IMG/VR virus record: IMGVR_UViG_3300045971_000163
Location: 1 to 64,000 of that record
From: a virus
Length of the DNA: 64,000 nucleotides
Direction: 5' to 3' (one strand)
How positions within the stretch are numbered: the stretch's first letter is position 1; every line of letters starts with the position of its first letter. Below are positions 6,865-14,514 of the stretch, piece by piece. A program made the translations under genes and the position numbers. The notes under the pieces are model-generated. The model made no database searches and had not been told where the DNA came from. It saw only the letters and a list, made by a program, of their open reading frames with translations.

Positions 6865-7950
6865 ATGTCATTTAAACAAGAACTTCGTAACAAATTAAAC
6901 CAACAATTGATCACTGCACAATCTGTCGCAAAATGGATGCCTCGTGAAAAGTCGGCAAAATCCACTGTGGCAAGAGAAATTCGTGAGTTTTTTGGCATGT
7001 CTCCAAAGTTCTATCGCCGTTCTATTGCTGAAATGTCGGATACAGTAGAGCAGAAGATGTGTGCCAGACTTTGGGATAACATCAATTATAGTCAAGTTCC
7101 ATCCGTAGCTCATTCACGCTACAAAAAAGCGTTTGGAAAGAATGGCACCACTTACGCTGAATACGTAACCAAGTTGGTTAAGGGTGATGACCCAACTGTG
7201 AAGATCAATGCTTCGGCAATCTTCCCACATGATGTGTTGAAGGGTCGTATCAACGGCTACGACATGAAGTGGGACAAGCAAGAGCTTGATGTGATCGAAG
7301 CTCAATGGGCTGCTCTGCCAAACTACATTGGTGACGCTTCGGTGTTGCCACTAGTTGACGTGTCTGGCTCGATGACTTGTACTGCTGGGCAAAAGGGTAC
7401 TACCACTTGTTTGGAAATCGCAGTGTCTTTGGGCCTGTACTTTGCAGACAAGAACAAGGGTGCCTTTAAGGATTGTATGCTGACTTTCAGCGACAAGCCA
7501 CAGTTGGTGGAGCTGAAGGGCAACATCAACGAGAAGATCAACCAAATGGTTACCACTGATTGGGGCATGAGCACTAACCTGCACTCGGCATTCAACGCGA
7601 TTCTGGCTACGGCTGTGAATCAAAAGGTGCCAGCGGCAGATATGCCAGGTACTGTGATCATCTTCTCAGACATGCAATTCAATGCCTGTGTGCATAACGA
7701 TGATTCAGCGATGGAGATGATTGAACGCAAGTATGCGGATGCAGGTTACACTGTGCCTAATGTTGTGTTCTGGAACTTGAACGCGGCATCTAACGTGCCA
7801 GTGAAGTTCGACAAGACAGGCGCTGCACTGGTATCTGGTTTCAGCCCAGCGGTTGCTACGGCAATCTTGTCTGGTAACATGGACGACTTCACCCCAGAAG
7901 CGATCATGTTGAAGGCGGTTATGGCGGACAGATATGCACTATGCGATTAA
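6865..7950 (+). CDS. Ro60/TROVE-like protein, C-terminal half with vWA domain
   Basis: 361 residues. Residues 15-130 continue the helical-repeat part (AKWMPREKS, then WDNINYSQVPSVAHSRYKKAF, typical of TROVE/DUF2828 proteins). The vWA domain follows, with a full MIDAS: DVSGS (165-169), T237 and D269 (FSDMQF). It has its own start (AGAGGAC before ATG 6865) and a -10-like TATAAT at 6834, so it can be made as a separate polypeptide. Together with 5615-6091 it makes about 519 residues, the normal size for an unsplit protein of this type. Whether the halves reassemble is not known. Confidence 0.8.
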   Translation: MSFKQELRNKLNQQLITAQSVAKWMPREKSAKSTVAREIREFFGMSPKFYRRSIAEMSDTVEQKMCARLWDNINYSQVPSVAHSRYKKAFGKNGTTYAEYVTKLVKGDDPTVKINASAIFPHDVLKGRINGYDMKWDKQELDVIEAQWAALPNYIGDASVLPLVDVSGSMTCTAGQKGTTTCLEIAVSLGLYFADKNKGAFKDCMLTFSDKPQLVELKGNINEKINQMVTTDWGMSTNLHSAFNAILATAVNQKVPAADMPGTVIIFSDMQFNACVHNDDSAMEMIERKYADAGYTVPNVVFWNLNAASNVPVKFDKTGAALVSGFSPAVATAILSGNMDDFTPEAIMLKAVMADRYALCD

Positions 7951-8501
7951 GTGAGATTGCATCTGGTAGCTTGGCTAATCCCAATATACCAGATTTTTTG
8001 AATCCCGTTCATGTCTGTGACATGGATGGGTATCAAATCATGCACGATACTTGGAAAGGATATCAAGTTTTTGGTATTCTTGATGAGAATAACTTACCTA
8101 AAACATATATCATAACTTCACCAGTCAATGAGTCAACGTTGAAGTTTGTTGAAATTCACACTGTACCAGCTCATGCTGGCCAAAATTTAGGTGCAATTTT
8201 GCTATATGCACTAAAAGCAAAGCTTGGAATTAAATTGTTGTTAAGCAAAGATGAAGTTGTCAGTATCCCCGCCCGCTCATTAATAATGAAGCTAATTAAA
8301 AATAATAGACTTGCTGCAACTAAAGTAAGTGGTGAACCGCTGTCAGCAGATGAAGTTATCAATATTATGAATACAATGGGCGATTCTAATCATGAGCTAA
8401 TTCTCGAAAGTCAAGTAAGCAATCAACCTAAGTTTAACAAAGACTTAGTGTTATCTGAAAGATGGTACTTACGTAACTCAAATTCTGAAAATTATGACTA
8501 A
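7941..8501 (+). CDS. GNAT-like acetyltransferase-type protein
   Basis: 186 residues. The middle (VEIHTVPAHAGQNLGAILL, about 75-95) resembles motif A of GNAT N-acetyltransferases, where the R/Q-x-x-G-x-G/A loop binds acetyl-CoA; here it reads GQNLGA, a relaxed version. The C-terminal 60 residues match nothing I know. It overlaps the end of the Ro60-like gene by 10 bases and is therefore likely co-expressed with it. The substrate is unknown. Confidence 0.5.
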   Translation: MRLSEIASGSLANPNIPDFLNPVHVCDMDGYQIMHDTWKGYQVFGILDENNLPKTYIITSPVNESTLKFVEIHTVPAHAGQNLGAILLYALKAKLGIKLLLSKDEVVSIPARSLIMKLIKNNRLAATKVSGEPLSADEVINIMNTMGDSNHELILESQVSNQPKFNKDLVLSERWYLRNSNSENYD

Positions 8502-8530
8502 AAATAATTAACCATTATTTTTGATCCAAG

Positions 8531-8698
8531 ATGAAATTACTGTTTAAGTGCCTTGCTTGTAATAAATATTTCACCAGTCATGTTGAGCCACCTCAACGAC
8601 TGGCAAATTGTCCAACTTGTCGAACTGATTGCGCACCTCAGCCGCACCGTAAACATGAAACAATCCAAACTAAACTCCCTAAAAGAAGCATGCACTAA
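8531..8698 (+). CDS. Small zinc-ribbon protein
   Basis: 55 residues, MKLLFKCLACNKYF..., with two knuckles CLAC (7-10) and CPTC (27-30), spaced as in zinc-ribbon proteins, followed by a basic tail. The last 44 bases overlap the next gene in another frame. Another frame across this region starts at 8553, but the cysteine pattern supports this one. Likely a small nucleic-acid- or protein-binding regulator. Confidence 0.6.
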   Translation: MKLLFKCLACNKYFTSHVEPPQRLANCPTCRTDCAPQPHRKHETIQTKLPKRSMH

Positions 8699-8900
8699 CA
8701 TTGCCATTGGCTATGTCGTTGGCATGTTAACCCAACTTATCCTGTATCCGCTTTACGGCATACACATTGCATTTACTACAAATTTAGCATTATCGTTTTG
8801 GTTTACGATTGTTGCTATTGCTCGCTCTTACTTTGTGCGCAGATATTACAATTATCAGTTGCATAAAAACAACAGTGTCGCGCAGCAATTAACTACTTAA
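8655..8900 (+). CDS. Small membrane protein (DUF7220-like)
   Basis: 81 residues from ATG 8655 (MKQSKLNSLKEACTNIAIGY). Two hydrophobic segments (about 15-36 and 42-62) are followed by RSYFVRRYYNY, a pattern I recognise from small phage membrane proteins often labelled DUF7220. The start preferred here drops 34 upstream residues that overlap the zinc-ribbon gene. Function unknown; it would sit in the inner membrane. Confidence 0.68.
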   Translation: MKQSKLNSLKEACTNIAIGYVVGMLTQLILYPLYGIHIAFTTNLALSFWFTIVAIARSYFVRRYYNYQLHKNNSVAQQLTT

Positions 8901-8909
8901 TCATTAAAC

Positions 8910-8938
8910 TTGATAATGTGTAAAAATAATGTTATTGT
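8910..8938 (+). promoter_or_regulatory. Probable sigma70 promoter
   Basis: TTGATA (8910-8915), a 17-base spacer and TATTGT (8933-8938), about 28 bases before the gene at 8967. It is a weaker match than the other promoters in the window. Confidence 0.45.
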
Positions 8939-8966
8939 TAAATACAATATCACAATGGAGATGTAA

Positions 8967-9131
8967 ATGGACAAAATCACAGAATTAGATCTTAAAAAAA
9001 ATTCTAAGCCGTTAACTAATTCAGATCTGCTGGCAGAATTATCCAATGTTGAAAAGTTAGAAGCAATACTTACGAGACTTCAGATTTTAACTAAGAAAAC
9101 TAACCCAGAATTTAATAATGAAAATAAATGA
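8967..9131 (+). CDS. Hypothetical small protein
   Basis: 54 residues, MDKITELDLKKNSKPLTN..., with a GGAG ribosome site just upstream. It is lysine- and leucine-rich and probably helical. Its end overlaps the next start (9118) by 14 bases. No family recognised. Confidence 0.6.
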   Translation: MDKITELDLKKNSKPLTNSDLLAELSNVEKLEAILTRLQILTKKTNPEFNNENK

Positions 9132-9405
9132 AGTAATTATTAACCCTGCCCAATCAATTTATGAACGATTAGCAGATAAATCTAATAATTTAGTTGCAAA
9201 CTATGAAAAGTTTTATAAAGACACTCAGTCACTGACACAAAATTTTACTATACCACCTAAATTTATATATCCCAGAGATACAATTTATGAGATTATATCG
9301 GAAATTAAATCAGCAGAAAAGTCACTTAGTGATATGAGAACGTCGTTGCCGCAACTATCTAAACTTTTGTCTAAACTTCTTGATTATTATGATCAGCAGT
9401 ATTAG
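9118..9405 (+). CDS. Hypothetical protein
   Basis: 95 residues, starting MKINEVIINPAQSIYERLAD, an opening shared by several T4-like phage small proteins. The rest is helical with an IYEIISEIKSAEKSL segment and a tyrosine-rich end. It overlaps the previous gene. Function unknown. Confidence 0.65.
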   Translation: MKINEVIINPAQSIYERLADKSNNLVANYEKFYKDTQSLTQNFTIPPKFIYPRDTIYEIISEIKSAEKSLSDMRTSLPQLSKLLSKLLDYYDQQY

Positions 9406-9451
9406 AAATTACGTTGCATAAAAACAACACTATTTCACAGCAAATCACCGC

Positions 9452-9480
9452 TTGACTTTGACCCAAACTTACGCTATAAT
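9452..9480 (+). promoter_or_regulatory. Sigma70 promoter
   Basis: TTGACT (9452-9457), a 17-base spacer and TATAAT (9475-9480). It faces the metalloprotease-like gene at 9513, giving a leader of about 25 bases with an AAGGA ribosome site. Confidence 0.75.
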
Positions 9481-9512
9481 GGTGGCAAGAGTAGAAATAA
9501 GGACAAAATATC

Positions 9513-9914
9513 ATGGAATTCGTTGTAGAAGCCAAGAGCCATTTGCGTAAAAAGTTCATCACTGCATTGCTGCCGTCAATGATCAAGCAACTTGGACTCG
9601 AAAAAAGCAAGAAGTCCGTGCTGATCATGGTAGACGAGGTGGAAGCGTTAGGCGTCACAGTCCCGTTTGAAAGTTTTGACTGCTATCTGATTGTCATTAA
9701 GCCACAGCGTATGGTTAGCATTGGTGCTACTCTTGCACACGAAATGGTGCACGTAAAACAAATGGCGCAGGGGAAATTGCGCAAAGTAACCAAGACCCAC
9801 ACAATGTGGGCAGGCAAGCGTTACACAAAAACAACGAAGTATCTCGATCAACCGTGGGAACAACAGGCATTCGCAATGCAAGAGCTGGTATTCCGTCGCG
9901 CTTTGGAAAGTTAA
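9513..9914 (+). CDS. Zincin-type metallopeptidase-like protein
   Basis: 133 residues. HEMVH (76-80) in the context GATLAHEMVHVKQ is a zinc-protease HExxH helix, and WEQQAFAMQ (about 119-127) supplies a downstream glutamate in the manner of SprT-like or minigluzincin proteins. It may cleave a host or phage protein; the small size leaves little beyond the catalytic core. It is driven by its own strong promoter, consistent with early expression. Confidence 0.68.
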   Translation: MEFVVEAKSHLRKKFITALLPSMIKQLGLEKSKKSVLIMVDEVEALGVTVPFESFDCYLIVIKPQRMVSIGATLAHEMVHVKQMAQGKLRKVTKTHTMWAGKRYTKTTKYLDQPWEQQAFAMQELVFRRALES

Positions 9915-9916
9915 AC

Positions 9917-10228
9917 ATGACAACACTCGCAGATCTCAACAAATTTCAGCCAGGGCAAGGTCACTGGCCTTCCACTGCACACAATCACAGTGAAATGAAC
10001 GCCATGTTTGACATCTTGGACGCAGAGTTCAATAGCAGTGAGAAAATTTACACGGCATTTCATCGCCTGCAATGTTGCCACAGTAAGCCGCGGGGCGACG
10101 CAATGCGAGTCTTCAAAGAAGAAGCTGGCAAAGGTCTCCGGCGCAATGATTTCTTTTACAGCGAGCACCAAGTTGAATTGCTCGCGCATGCACTGTTGAG
10201 CATGTGGATTGTGAATGAGAACCGCTAA
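9917..10228 (+). CDS. Hypothetical protein
   Basis: 103 residues from ATG 9917, two bases after the previous stop; the longer frame from 9806 overlaps the metalloprotease-like gene and is rejected. It is histidine-rich (WPSTAHNHSEMN; HRLQCCHSKP), perhaps metal binding, but no family was recognised. It is in the same transcript as 9513. Confidence 0.62.
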   Translation: MTTLADLNKFQPGQGHWPSTAHNHSEMNAMFDILDAEFNSSEKIYTAFHRLQCCHSKPRGDAMRVFKEEAGKGLRRNDFFYSEHQVELLAHALLSMWIVNENR

Positions 10229-10230
10229 AC

Positions 10231-10443
10231 ATGCAGATGCCGATCAGTGAGGAGATTGTTGCCGCAGTGCGTGACATTGATGCAGATGTTCAACGTGCGG
10301 AGGAGGATGTCCATAAGCTGTATTTACGCACCGGTGTCATTGACGAATTGTCACAAGAGTTCAAAACACTGCAATTTCACTGGACACGTCACGCTGGCAT
10401 GTATAGATTAGTCAAGGATTTACTCAACATTCCGCGGCAATGA
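10231..10443 (+). CDS. Hypothetical small protein
   Basis: 70 residues, mostly acidic and helical in the first half (EIVAAVRDIDADVQRAEEDV), probably a coiled coil. It overlaps the next gene by ATGA. No family recognised. Confidence 0.62.
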   Translation: MQMPISEEIVAAVRDIDADVQRAEEDVHKLYLRTGVIDELSQEFKTLQFHWTRHAGMYRLVKDLLNIPRQ

Positions 10444-10625
10444 GTCACGAACCTATTCCAAATCAGGGTGAAAAGTTAAAGGAAGTGCTTGATCTCGCAC
10501 AGAAATTATGCGATCATCAGCGAACATTTGACGCTTTAAGCAAAGTGCACGAAGAACCGGTGCCAGATTTTGTGAAGGCTGCTCGGGCAATTAGGGAAAT
10601 TCAGCGTATTGTCCAAAACAAGTGA
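10440..10625 (+). CDS. Hypothetical small protein
   Basis: 61 residues, coupled by ATGA to the previous gene. It is helical, with LKEVLDLAQKLCDHQ and a KAARAIREIQRIVQNK end. Function unknown. Confidence 0.6.
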   Translation: MSHEPIPNQGEKLKEVLDLAQKLCDHQRTFDALSKVHEEPVPDFVKAARAIREIQRIVQNK

Positions 10626-10674
10626 TTTCAGCGTGAAATCATGCATTTGTTGCTGAAATACAACAAGAAACCTG

Positions 10675-10703
10675 TTGACTTCGCCGTAGATCTACGCTAT
10701 AAT
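10675..10703 (+). promoter_or_regulatory. Sigma70 promoter
   Basis: TTGACT (10675-10680), a 17-base spacer and TATAAT (10698-10703), ahead of the small basic protein gene at 10734. Confidence 0.75.
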
Positions 10704-10733
10704 AACCACATACAGCAACAAACGGAGTTAAAA

Positions 10734-10931
10734 ATGACACTTCAAAACATCAATTTTGCCGCATTGAGCCAAGCAAATCAGCAAGTGATTGCTAAATTCC
10801 AAAGCCCAGAACGCGAGTCAAGCGTGGTTAAAGGTGTGCCGTTGAGCATGCTGTCTGAAGTCCGCAACATTGTCCGCAGTGCTGCAAACGGCCGCAATGT
10901 CCGTGTCAAATTCCGTGGTCCGCGTCATTGA
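10734..10931 (+). CDS. Small basic protein, unknown
   Basis: 65 residues from ATG 10734, placed by the promoter ending at 10703 and a GGAG ribosome site. The C-terminal half is arginine-rich (EVRNIVRSAANGRNVRVKF) and could bind nucleic acid. A longer frame from 10641 would start upstream of the promoter and is rejected. The 160 bases after it hold only a weak TTTGTT/AACAAA hairpin near 11003. Confidence 0.65.
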   Translation: MTLQNINFAALSQANQQVIAKFQSPERESSVVKGVPLSMLSEVRNIVRSAANGRNVRVKFRGPRH

Positions 10932-11092
10932 CGCACAGGCTTTGACTTGTCTCAAGGCAGACGCTCGCTCGTTTGCTGTTTACGTTGATTAATAAATCGT
11001 TTGTTTGATAACAAATCGATAAAGCAATACCTGCTAAAGTAAGTTGACATTGGGTTGACTTTCAAGGGCTGGTTATTTAAGGAGAAGAGAAA

Positions 11093-11626
11093 ATGATGCA
11101 CATCAATAAAGTGACAAATGCTACCAGGGTTGGACATATCGAGCTCCATTCAACACATGATAAAAAATTAGTGTTGTTATCTGATGCAAAGATTACCCGG
11201 GATGAACTTAAAAATGAAACCGGTAGGGTATATTTTCTTACCGTCGACGGCTATATTAAGAAAATTGGTGGTAGCCAGTGCAAGGGTGGCATCCAAGGCA
11301 CAATCGGGGCATACTTGGGCGGGTTTGCTGTGGGTATGAGTCCGCGAAGTTTTTGCGGATGGCGTTACATTCGCAACGAGATTCAAGCAGGAAAAAAGGT
11401 CGAGTTTTACTTCATCCTTGCTCCCAAGACAACGGCAAAAATCCCAAGTATGAGCGGTTTTAAGCAACTTGAAATCGCAGTTGACTTCCATCAAATTGAA
11501 ACTGCCTGCGTCGAGGAGTTTGTCGCAACAGTTGGTGAATATCCATTTTTAAATATGCAAGAGAGTGGCAAACGGTGGGTTGACACCGGCCTCCTTGAGG
11601 GGTATCCTGGCATTATTAAGATGTAA
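11093..11626 (+). CDS. Putative GIY-YIG-like nuclease next to a DNA methyltransferase
   Basis: 177 residues. GRVYFLTVDGYIKKIGGS (about 44-61) has the spacing of a GIY-YIG core (VYFL...KKIG). A conserved-looking RSFCGWRYIRNEI follows. I do not recognise the family firmly. Its position directly before a Dam-like adenine methyltransferase, separated only by an inverted repeat, suggests a restriction partner or a regulator of the methyltransferase. It could equally be an unrelated phage gene. Confidence 0.42.
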   Translation: MMHINKVTNATRVGHIELHSTHDKKLVLLSDAKITRDELKNETGRVYFLTVDGYIKKIGGSQCKGGIQGTIGAYLGGFAVGMSPRSFCGWRYIRNEIQAGKKVEFYFILAPKTTAKIPSMSGFKQLEIAVDFHQIETACVEEFVATVGEYPFLNMQESGKRWVDTGLLEGYPGIIKM

Positions 11627-11639
11627 TATACATTGCTCA

Positions 11640-11674
11640 AATCTGCGACTACTTTGCCAGAGTAGTCGCAGATT
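11640..11674. promoter_or_regulatory. 14-bp perfect inverted repeat before the methyltransferase
   Basis: AATCTGCGACTACT (11640-11653), a 7-base loop, and its exact complement (11661-11674). It could be a terminator for the upstream gene, although no T-run follows. It also covers the -35 position of the probable promoter whose TATAAT lies at 11689-11694, only 9 bases before the methyltransferase ATG, so it could be an operator. Confidence 0.6.
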
Positions 11675-11703
11675 CCTGCATTTTAAGTTATAATAAATAC
11701 ACT

Positions 11704-12720
11704 ATGAACAAAACAGATTACCTTAACTCAATTTGCAAAGAAGACGGATCGTTCAAACGATTAAGCAAGATCTCGAACTTGCGATACCCGGGTGGTAAAA
11801 CCAAAGCCATCGGGTTAATAACAGAATATCTGCCAGATGTTCTTCCCAAGAAAATATTAAGCCCGTTCATTGGCGGAGCGAGTTTAGAAATTGCGTGGGC
11901 GAACAATTTAGACGTTGATGAAGTTGTTGCATGTGACATTTTTCATCCGCTTACTAATTACTGGGAGCACCAGCTCAATGAGCCAGACAAATTAGCAGAT
12001 GAGTTAGAGAAGTTTGGATTAGGTGATCCAAATTATCGTGCATACAAACAGATTTTAAAAGATTGGTATGAAGATCCAGTTAAAAACAAGTTAACTGATT
12101 TGGAAGCCGCTGCCCATTACTATTACAATATGCAGTTAAGTTATGGGCCAATGTTTTTAGGCTGGACAAGCCCAAACAAATTAACCACGCCCAAAGAATA
12201 TGCTCGCATCATTGAACGTGTTAGGGAGTTCCGCTGCCCAAAATTACGAATTGAAAATATTCCGTTTGAGGAAAGTTTACTGAAATACCCAACGCATTTT
12301 GTGTATGCTGACCCACCATACCTATTAGGTTACGATAGTGAAGTCTTCAAGGCAATCTATCCTAATCAAGGCGGAGAGTTTCATAAAGGGTTTAACCACG
12401 AACTTTTTCGCGACCTTATGATTAATCGCAAGTCAGAGTGGATCATTAGTTACAATAATTGTGGCACTATACGAACTTGGTTTGACAAATTTGAGCAGAT
12501 TTACCCTGAATGGCAATACTCATATCAGCAAGGGGAAACTCGCAAAAAAGATGACGAGGGGAAATCAGTAAGAGGGGCGAAAAATAGCAGAAAAACCGGC
12601 AAAGAAATTTTGATCGTCAATTCAACTTATACCGCCCACACATACTCACCACCCCCAGTTAAGATAAAAAATAAAAAATCGGTTATGGCCAACCCAATGC
12701 TCGACTTGTTATTTGAATAA
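11704..12720 (+). CDS. Dam-like DNA N6-adenine methyltransferase
   Basis: 338 residues. RYPGGKTK (27-34) is the S-adenosylmethionine-binding motif of D12-class (Dam/DpnM) enzymes, FIGGAS (55-60) supports it, and DPPY (203-206) is the catalytic motif. It would methylate adenine in a short DNA site, perhaps to protect phage DNA from host restriction. The protein is longer than Dam (278), with the extra sequence mostly C-terminal. The ATG lies only 9 bases after a TATAAT, so the transcript may have almost no leader. Confidence 0.88.
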   Translation: MNKTDYLNSICKEDGSFKRLSKISNLRYPGGKTKAIGLITEYLPDVLPKKILSPFIGGASLEIAWANNLDVDEVVACDIFHPLTNYWEHQLNEPDKLADELEKFGLGDPNYRAYKQILKDWYEDPVKNKLTDLEAAAHYYYNMQLSYGPMFLGWTSPNKLTTPKEYARIIERVREFRCPKLRIENIPFEESLLKYPTHFVYADPPYLLGYDSEVFKAIYPNQGGEFHKGFNHELFRDLMINRKSEWIISYNNCGTIRTWFDKFEQIYPEWQYSYQQGETRKKDDEGKSVRGAKNSRKTGKEILIVNSTYTAHTYSPPPVKIKNKKSVMANPMLDLLFE

Positions 12721-12760
12721 TTTATTTGAACAAATTTAACTGGCTCTCCCGCACCCGCAC

Positions 12761-12767
12761 ATAAATA
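12761..12767 (+). promoter_or_regulatory. Late-type promoter box ATAAATA
   Basis: ATAAATA 27 bases before the gene at 12795, with AAGGAGA as the ribosome site between. Confidence 0.45.
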
Positions 12768-12794
12768 TTTTTCCACACATAAGGAGAATTATTT

Positions 12795-13031
12795 ATGTTC
12801 ATCAAAAGTGACTCAACTCACAAATCTCGTGCCGACTCAATACGCAAAATCGTGCAGGCGTTAAACGAGAGTGAAATCCAAGTAAAGAAAAAATCAAGAA
12901 AGCAATTTAAAAAATTGTCAGACGCGATCGGCGAAGCAAACATAACGCTCTTGCTTACATCCATTAAAGATAACAACGATCGCAACTATTCGAAAAGCGA
13001 ATATTTAGCAGCAAAAAGAAGGAGTGAGTAA
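12795..13031 (+). CDS. Small lysine-rich protein, tandem paralogue 1
   Basis: 78 residues with a basic central helix (VKKKSRKQFKKL). It is clearly paralogous to the next gene: both share ESR/KSRAD-like starts, KIV-ALN/E, the KVKKKS block, a KKL-AI-EA segment and an SI-DN-DR end. Likely DNA binding or virion-internal. No named family known to me. Confidence 0.68.
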   Translation: MFIKSDSTHKSRADSIRKIVQALNESEIQVKKKSRKQFKKLSDAIGEANITLLLTSIKDNNDRNYSKSEYLAAKRRSE

Positions 13032-13034
13032 TTT

Positions 13035-13268
13035 ATGTTATCAAAATTTCGAACAACGCAAGAATCTCGTGATAACGCAACGTTAAAAATCGTTAAAGCA
13101 TTGGAATACGGTGAAATCAAAGTAAAGAAAAAATCAAAAGCACATTTTAAAAAATTAAAAAAAGCAATTGAAGAAGCAGATCAAATTCGCGTGTTAGCGT
13201 CTATACAAGACAATCTTGATCGCAGTCGCCCGAAAAGAAAATACTTTTCAGCAGCGAAAGGAGAATGA
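13035..13268 (+). CDS. Small lysine-rich protein, tandem paralogue 2
   Basis: 77 residues, paralogous to the preceding gene over nearly its whole length and separated from it by 3 bases. The pair arose by local duplication; the shared block is the lysine-rich helix around residues 30-50. It ends with ATGA overlap into the next gene. Confidence 0.68.
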   Translation: MLSKFRTTQESRDNATLKIVKALEYGEIKVKKKSKAHFKKLKKAIEEADQIRVLASIQDNLDRSRPKRKYFSAAKGE

Positions 13269-13666
13269 CTATGACTAACGCAGAACTAATCGAGTGGTTA
13301 TCACAGCAAGACCCAACACTTGAAGCAGGTATGCTGTATGAAGGGTGCGGCCCACATGCATTGCCGCTATGCTTTGACATTGACAGTCTTGGGCAAAATG
13401 TTGGAGTCACCCAGGGTGAGTTGCAAGAATACAGCGATGCTACTAATAATGTCATCGCCGCAGGTCTCCAGCCAAACGAACCTGCTCTTATACTATACCG
13501 CAAAAGCCCAAATGTAAGTCGCGGAACACCTTTGACTCCGGATCAATTACGTTTACTACAGAAACAGCAAAGGGTGAAAAAGGCAAAATTGCCAAGGTTT
13601 AATCCTTTTGGTATGTCATATGGGAAAAAGCGAAATATATCAACAAATTTAAAAACAAAAGGATAA
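13265..13666 (+). CDS. Hypothetical protein
   Basis: 133 residues (a start at 13271 is also possible). The N-terminal half contains AELIEWLSQQDPTLEA, an opening often seen in small phage proteins with a helix followed by a beta region. The C-terminal half is basic (RLLQKQQRVKKAKLP). Function unknown. Confidence 0.65.
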   Translation: MTMTNAELIEWLSQQDPTLEAGMLYEGCGPHALPLCFDIDSLGQNVGVTQGELQEYSDATNNVIAAGLQPNEPALILYRKSPNVSRGTPLTPDQLRLLQKQQRVKKAKLPRFNPFGMSYGKKRNISTNLKTKG

Positions 13667-13669
13667 ATT

Positions 13670-13906
13670 ATGACAACCCTAACACTACAAGAAGTATTCG
13701 CAAAACAAGCCGAGTTAGCGACTCCGCATTCTGGTGACATATATGCTAATCCAGGAAGTCAAGGGCCAAAGAATCGCGACGAGGATATCCAAGGAATGGC
13801 TGCGTGTTCCATGTCAAACTTTGATTTGCAAACAGCCACTGAAATGGTTGACCGCAGGATTGCAAATTATGCAAAGCATACTGGGCAAGCACACCTACAC
13901 TATTGA
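13670..13906 (+). CDS. Hypothetical small protein
   Basis: 78 residues starting MTTLTLQEVFAKQAEL, 3 bases after the previous stop. NPGSQGPKNRDED in the middle is likely disordered, and the C-terminal half is helical. No family recognised. Confidence 0.6.
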   Translation: MTTLTLQEVFAKQAELATPHSGDIYANPGSQGPKNRDEDIQGMAACSMSNFDLQTATEMVDRRIANYAKHTGQAHLHY

Positions 13907-13936
13907 TATTATAAAAAGACCCCCAGTAACGTGCTT

Positions 13937-14071
13937 ATGCGAATTATAAAAATCTGGGAAGATGAAGTGCCAGCGTTTTGTGAAAAATACGAAATTGACT
14001 ATTCCCACCCTAAACCAGTTTCTGAAACATTTATTCCATACGTTACAGAAAAAGTTGCAGTAGAAGCGTAA
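13937..14071 (+). CDS. Hypothetical very small protein
   Basis: 44 residues, MRIIKIWEDEVPAFCEKYEI..., in the same direction as its neighbours and filling the gap before a hairpin. There is no strong ribosome-binding site, so it is a possible rather than certain gene. Confidence 0.42.
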   Translation: MRIIKIWEDEVPAFCEKYEIDYSHPKPVSETFIPYVTEKVAVEA

Positions 14072-14125
14072 ATTGTAACAAAGCCTTCGAGAGCACCCGT
14101 GCTCTTGACACGGTTAAGTGACTGA

Positions 14126-14151
14126 AAAGTGTTGCAGAAATGCAACACTTT
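14126..14151 (+). terminator. Strong hairpin with GAAA loop, probable terminator
   Basis: An 11-bp perfect stem (AAAGTGTTGCA, 14126-14136, with its complement 14141-14151) closed by GAAA and followed by CTTCTGTT. A sigma70 promoter begins 7 bases later. The U-tract is imperfect, so it may also be an RNA-stabilising or processing element. A second smaller hairpin (GAGCAC/GTGCTC) lies just upstream near 14090-14104. Confidence 0.6.
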
Positions 14152-14157
14152 CTTCTG

Positions 14158-14186
14158 TTGACAGTCAAGCATTTTGGTGTTATAAT
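14158..14186 (+). promoter_or_regulatory. Perfect consensus sigma70 promoter
   Basis: TTGACA (14158-14163), exactly 17 bases, TATAAT (14181-14186). This is the textbook consensus at both boxes and should be very strong. It drives the gene at 14218. Confidence 0.85.
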
Positions 14187-14217
14187 ATTCACATAGCAGC
14201 AAAGAAAGGCACCGAAA

Positions 14218-14439
14218 ATGAAGTTCAAGCAAACCCAAAAGTTCCGCGTTATTGTTAAAGGTGTGTCCGTTTACGTGACTGCCAAGCAAATTCGCTGGGG
14301 CTTTGGTGACCAGATTAGCACCAACGCTGCCGTGTATGCTGCGTTTACCAGCCTTCAAGACATGAAGGCCGTGGACAATGCGACGGTTGGACTGTGCGCT
14401 CGCTACGGCGAAGTTGACGTCCAAATTGATACGTTGTAA
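14218..14439 (+). CDS. Hypothetical small protein
   Basis: 73 residues, MKFKQTQKFRVIVKGVSVYV..., with an AAAGGCACC ribosome region. It is beta-rich by pattern. It is transcribed alone between two strong promoters, a layout typical of a highly expressed early host-takeover protein. No family recognised. Confidence 0.68.
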   Translation: MKFKQTQKFRVIVKGVSVYVTAKQIRWGFGDQISTNAAVYAAFTSLQDMKAVDNATVGLCARYGEVDVQIDTL

Positions 14440-14448
14440 AAATACAAC

Positions 14449-14477
14449 TTGACGTAACCGCGATTTCAGTATATAAT
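14449..14477 (+). promoter_or_regulatory. Sigma70 promoter of the MoxR gene
   Basis: TTGACG (14449-14454), a 17-base spacer and TATAAT (14472-14477). The -10 region and its surroundings (TTTCAGTATATAATACTCGCAT) are nearly identical to those of the promoter at 17936-17964 that drives the vWA partner, suggesting co-regulation. Confidence 0.8.
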
Positions 14478-14514
14478 ACTCGCATAGTTTAACAAATCCC
14501 ACAGGAGTTTACAA

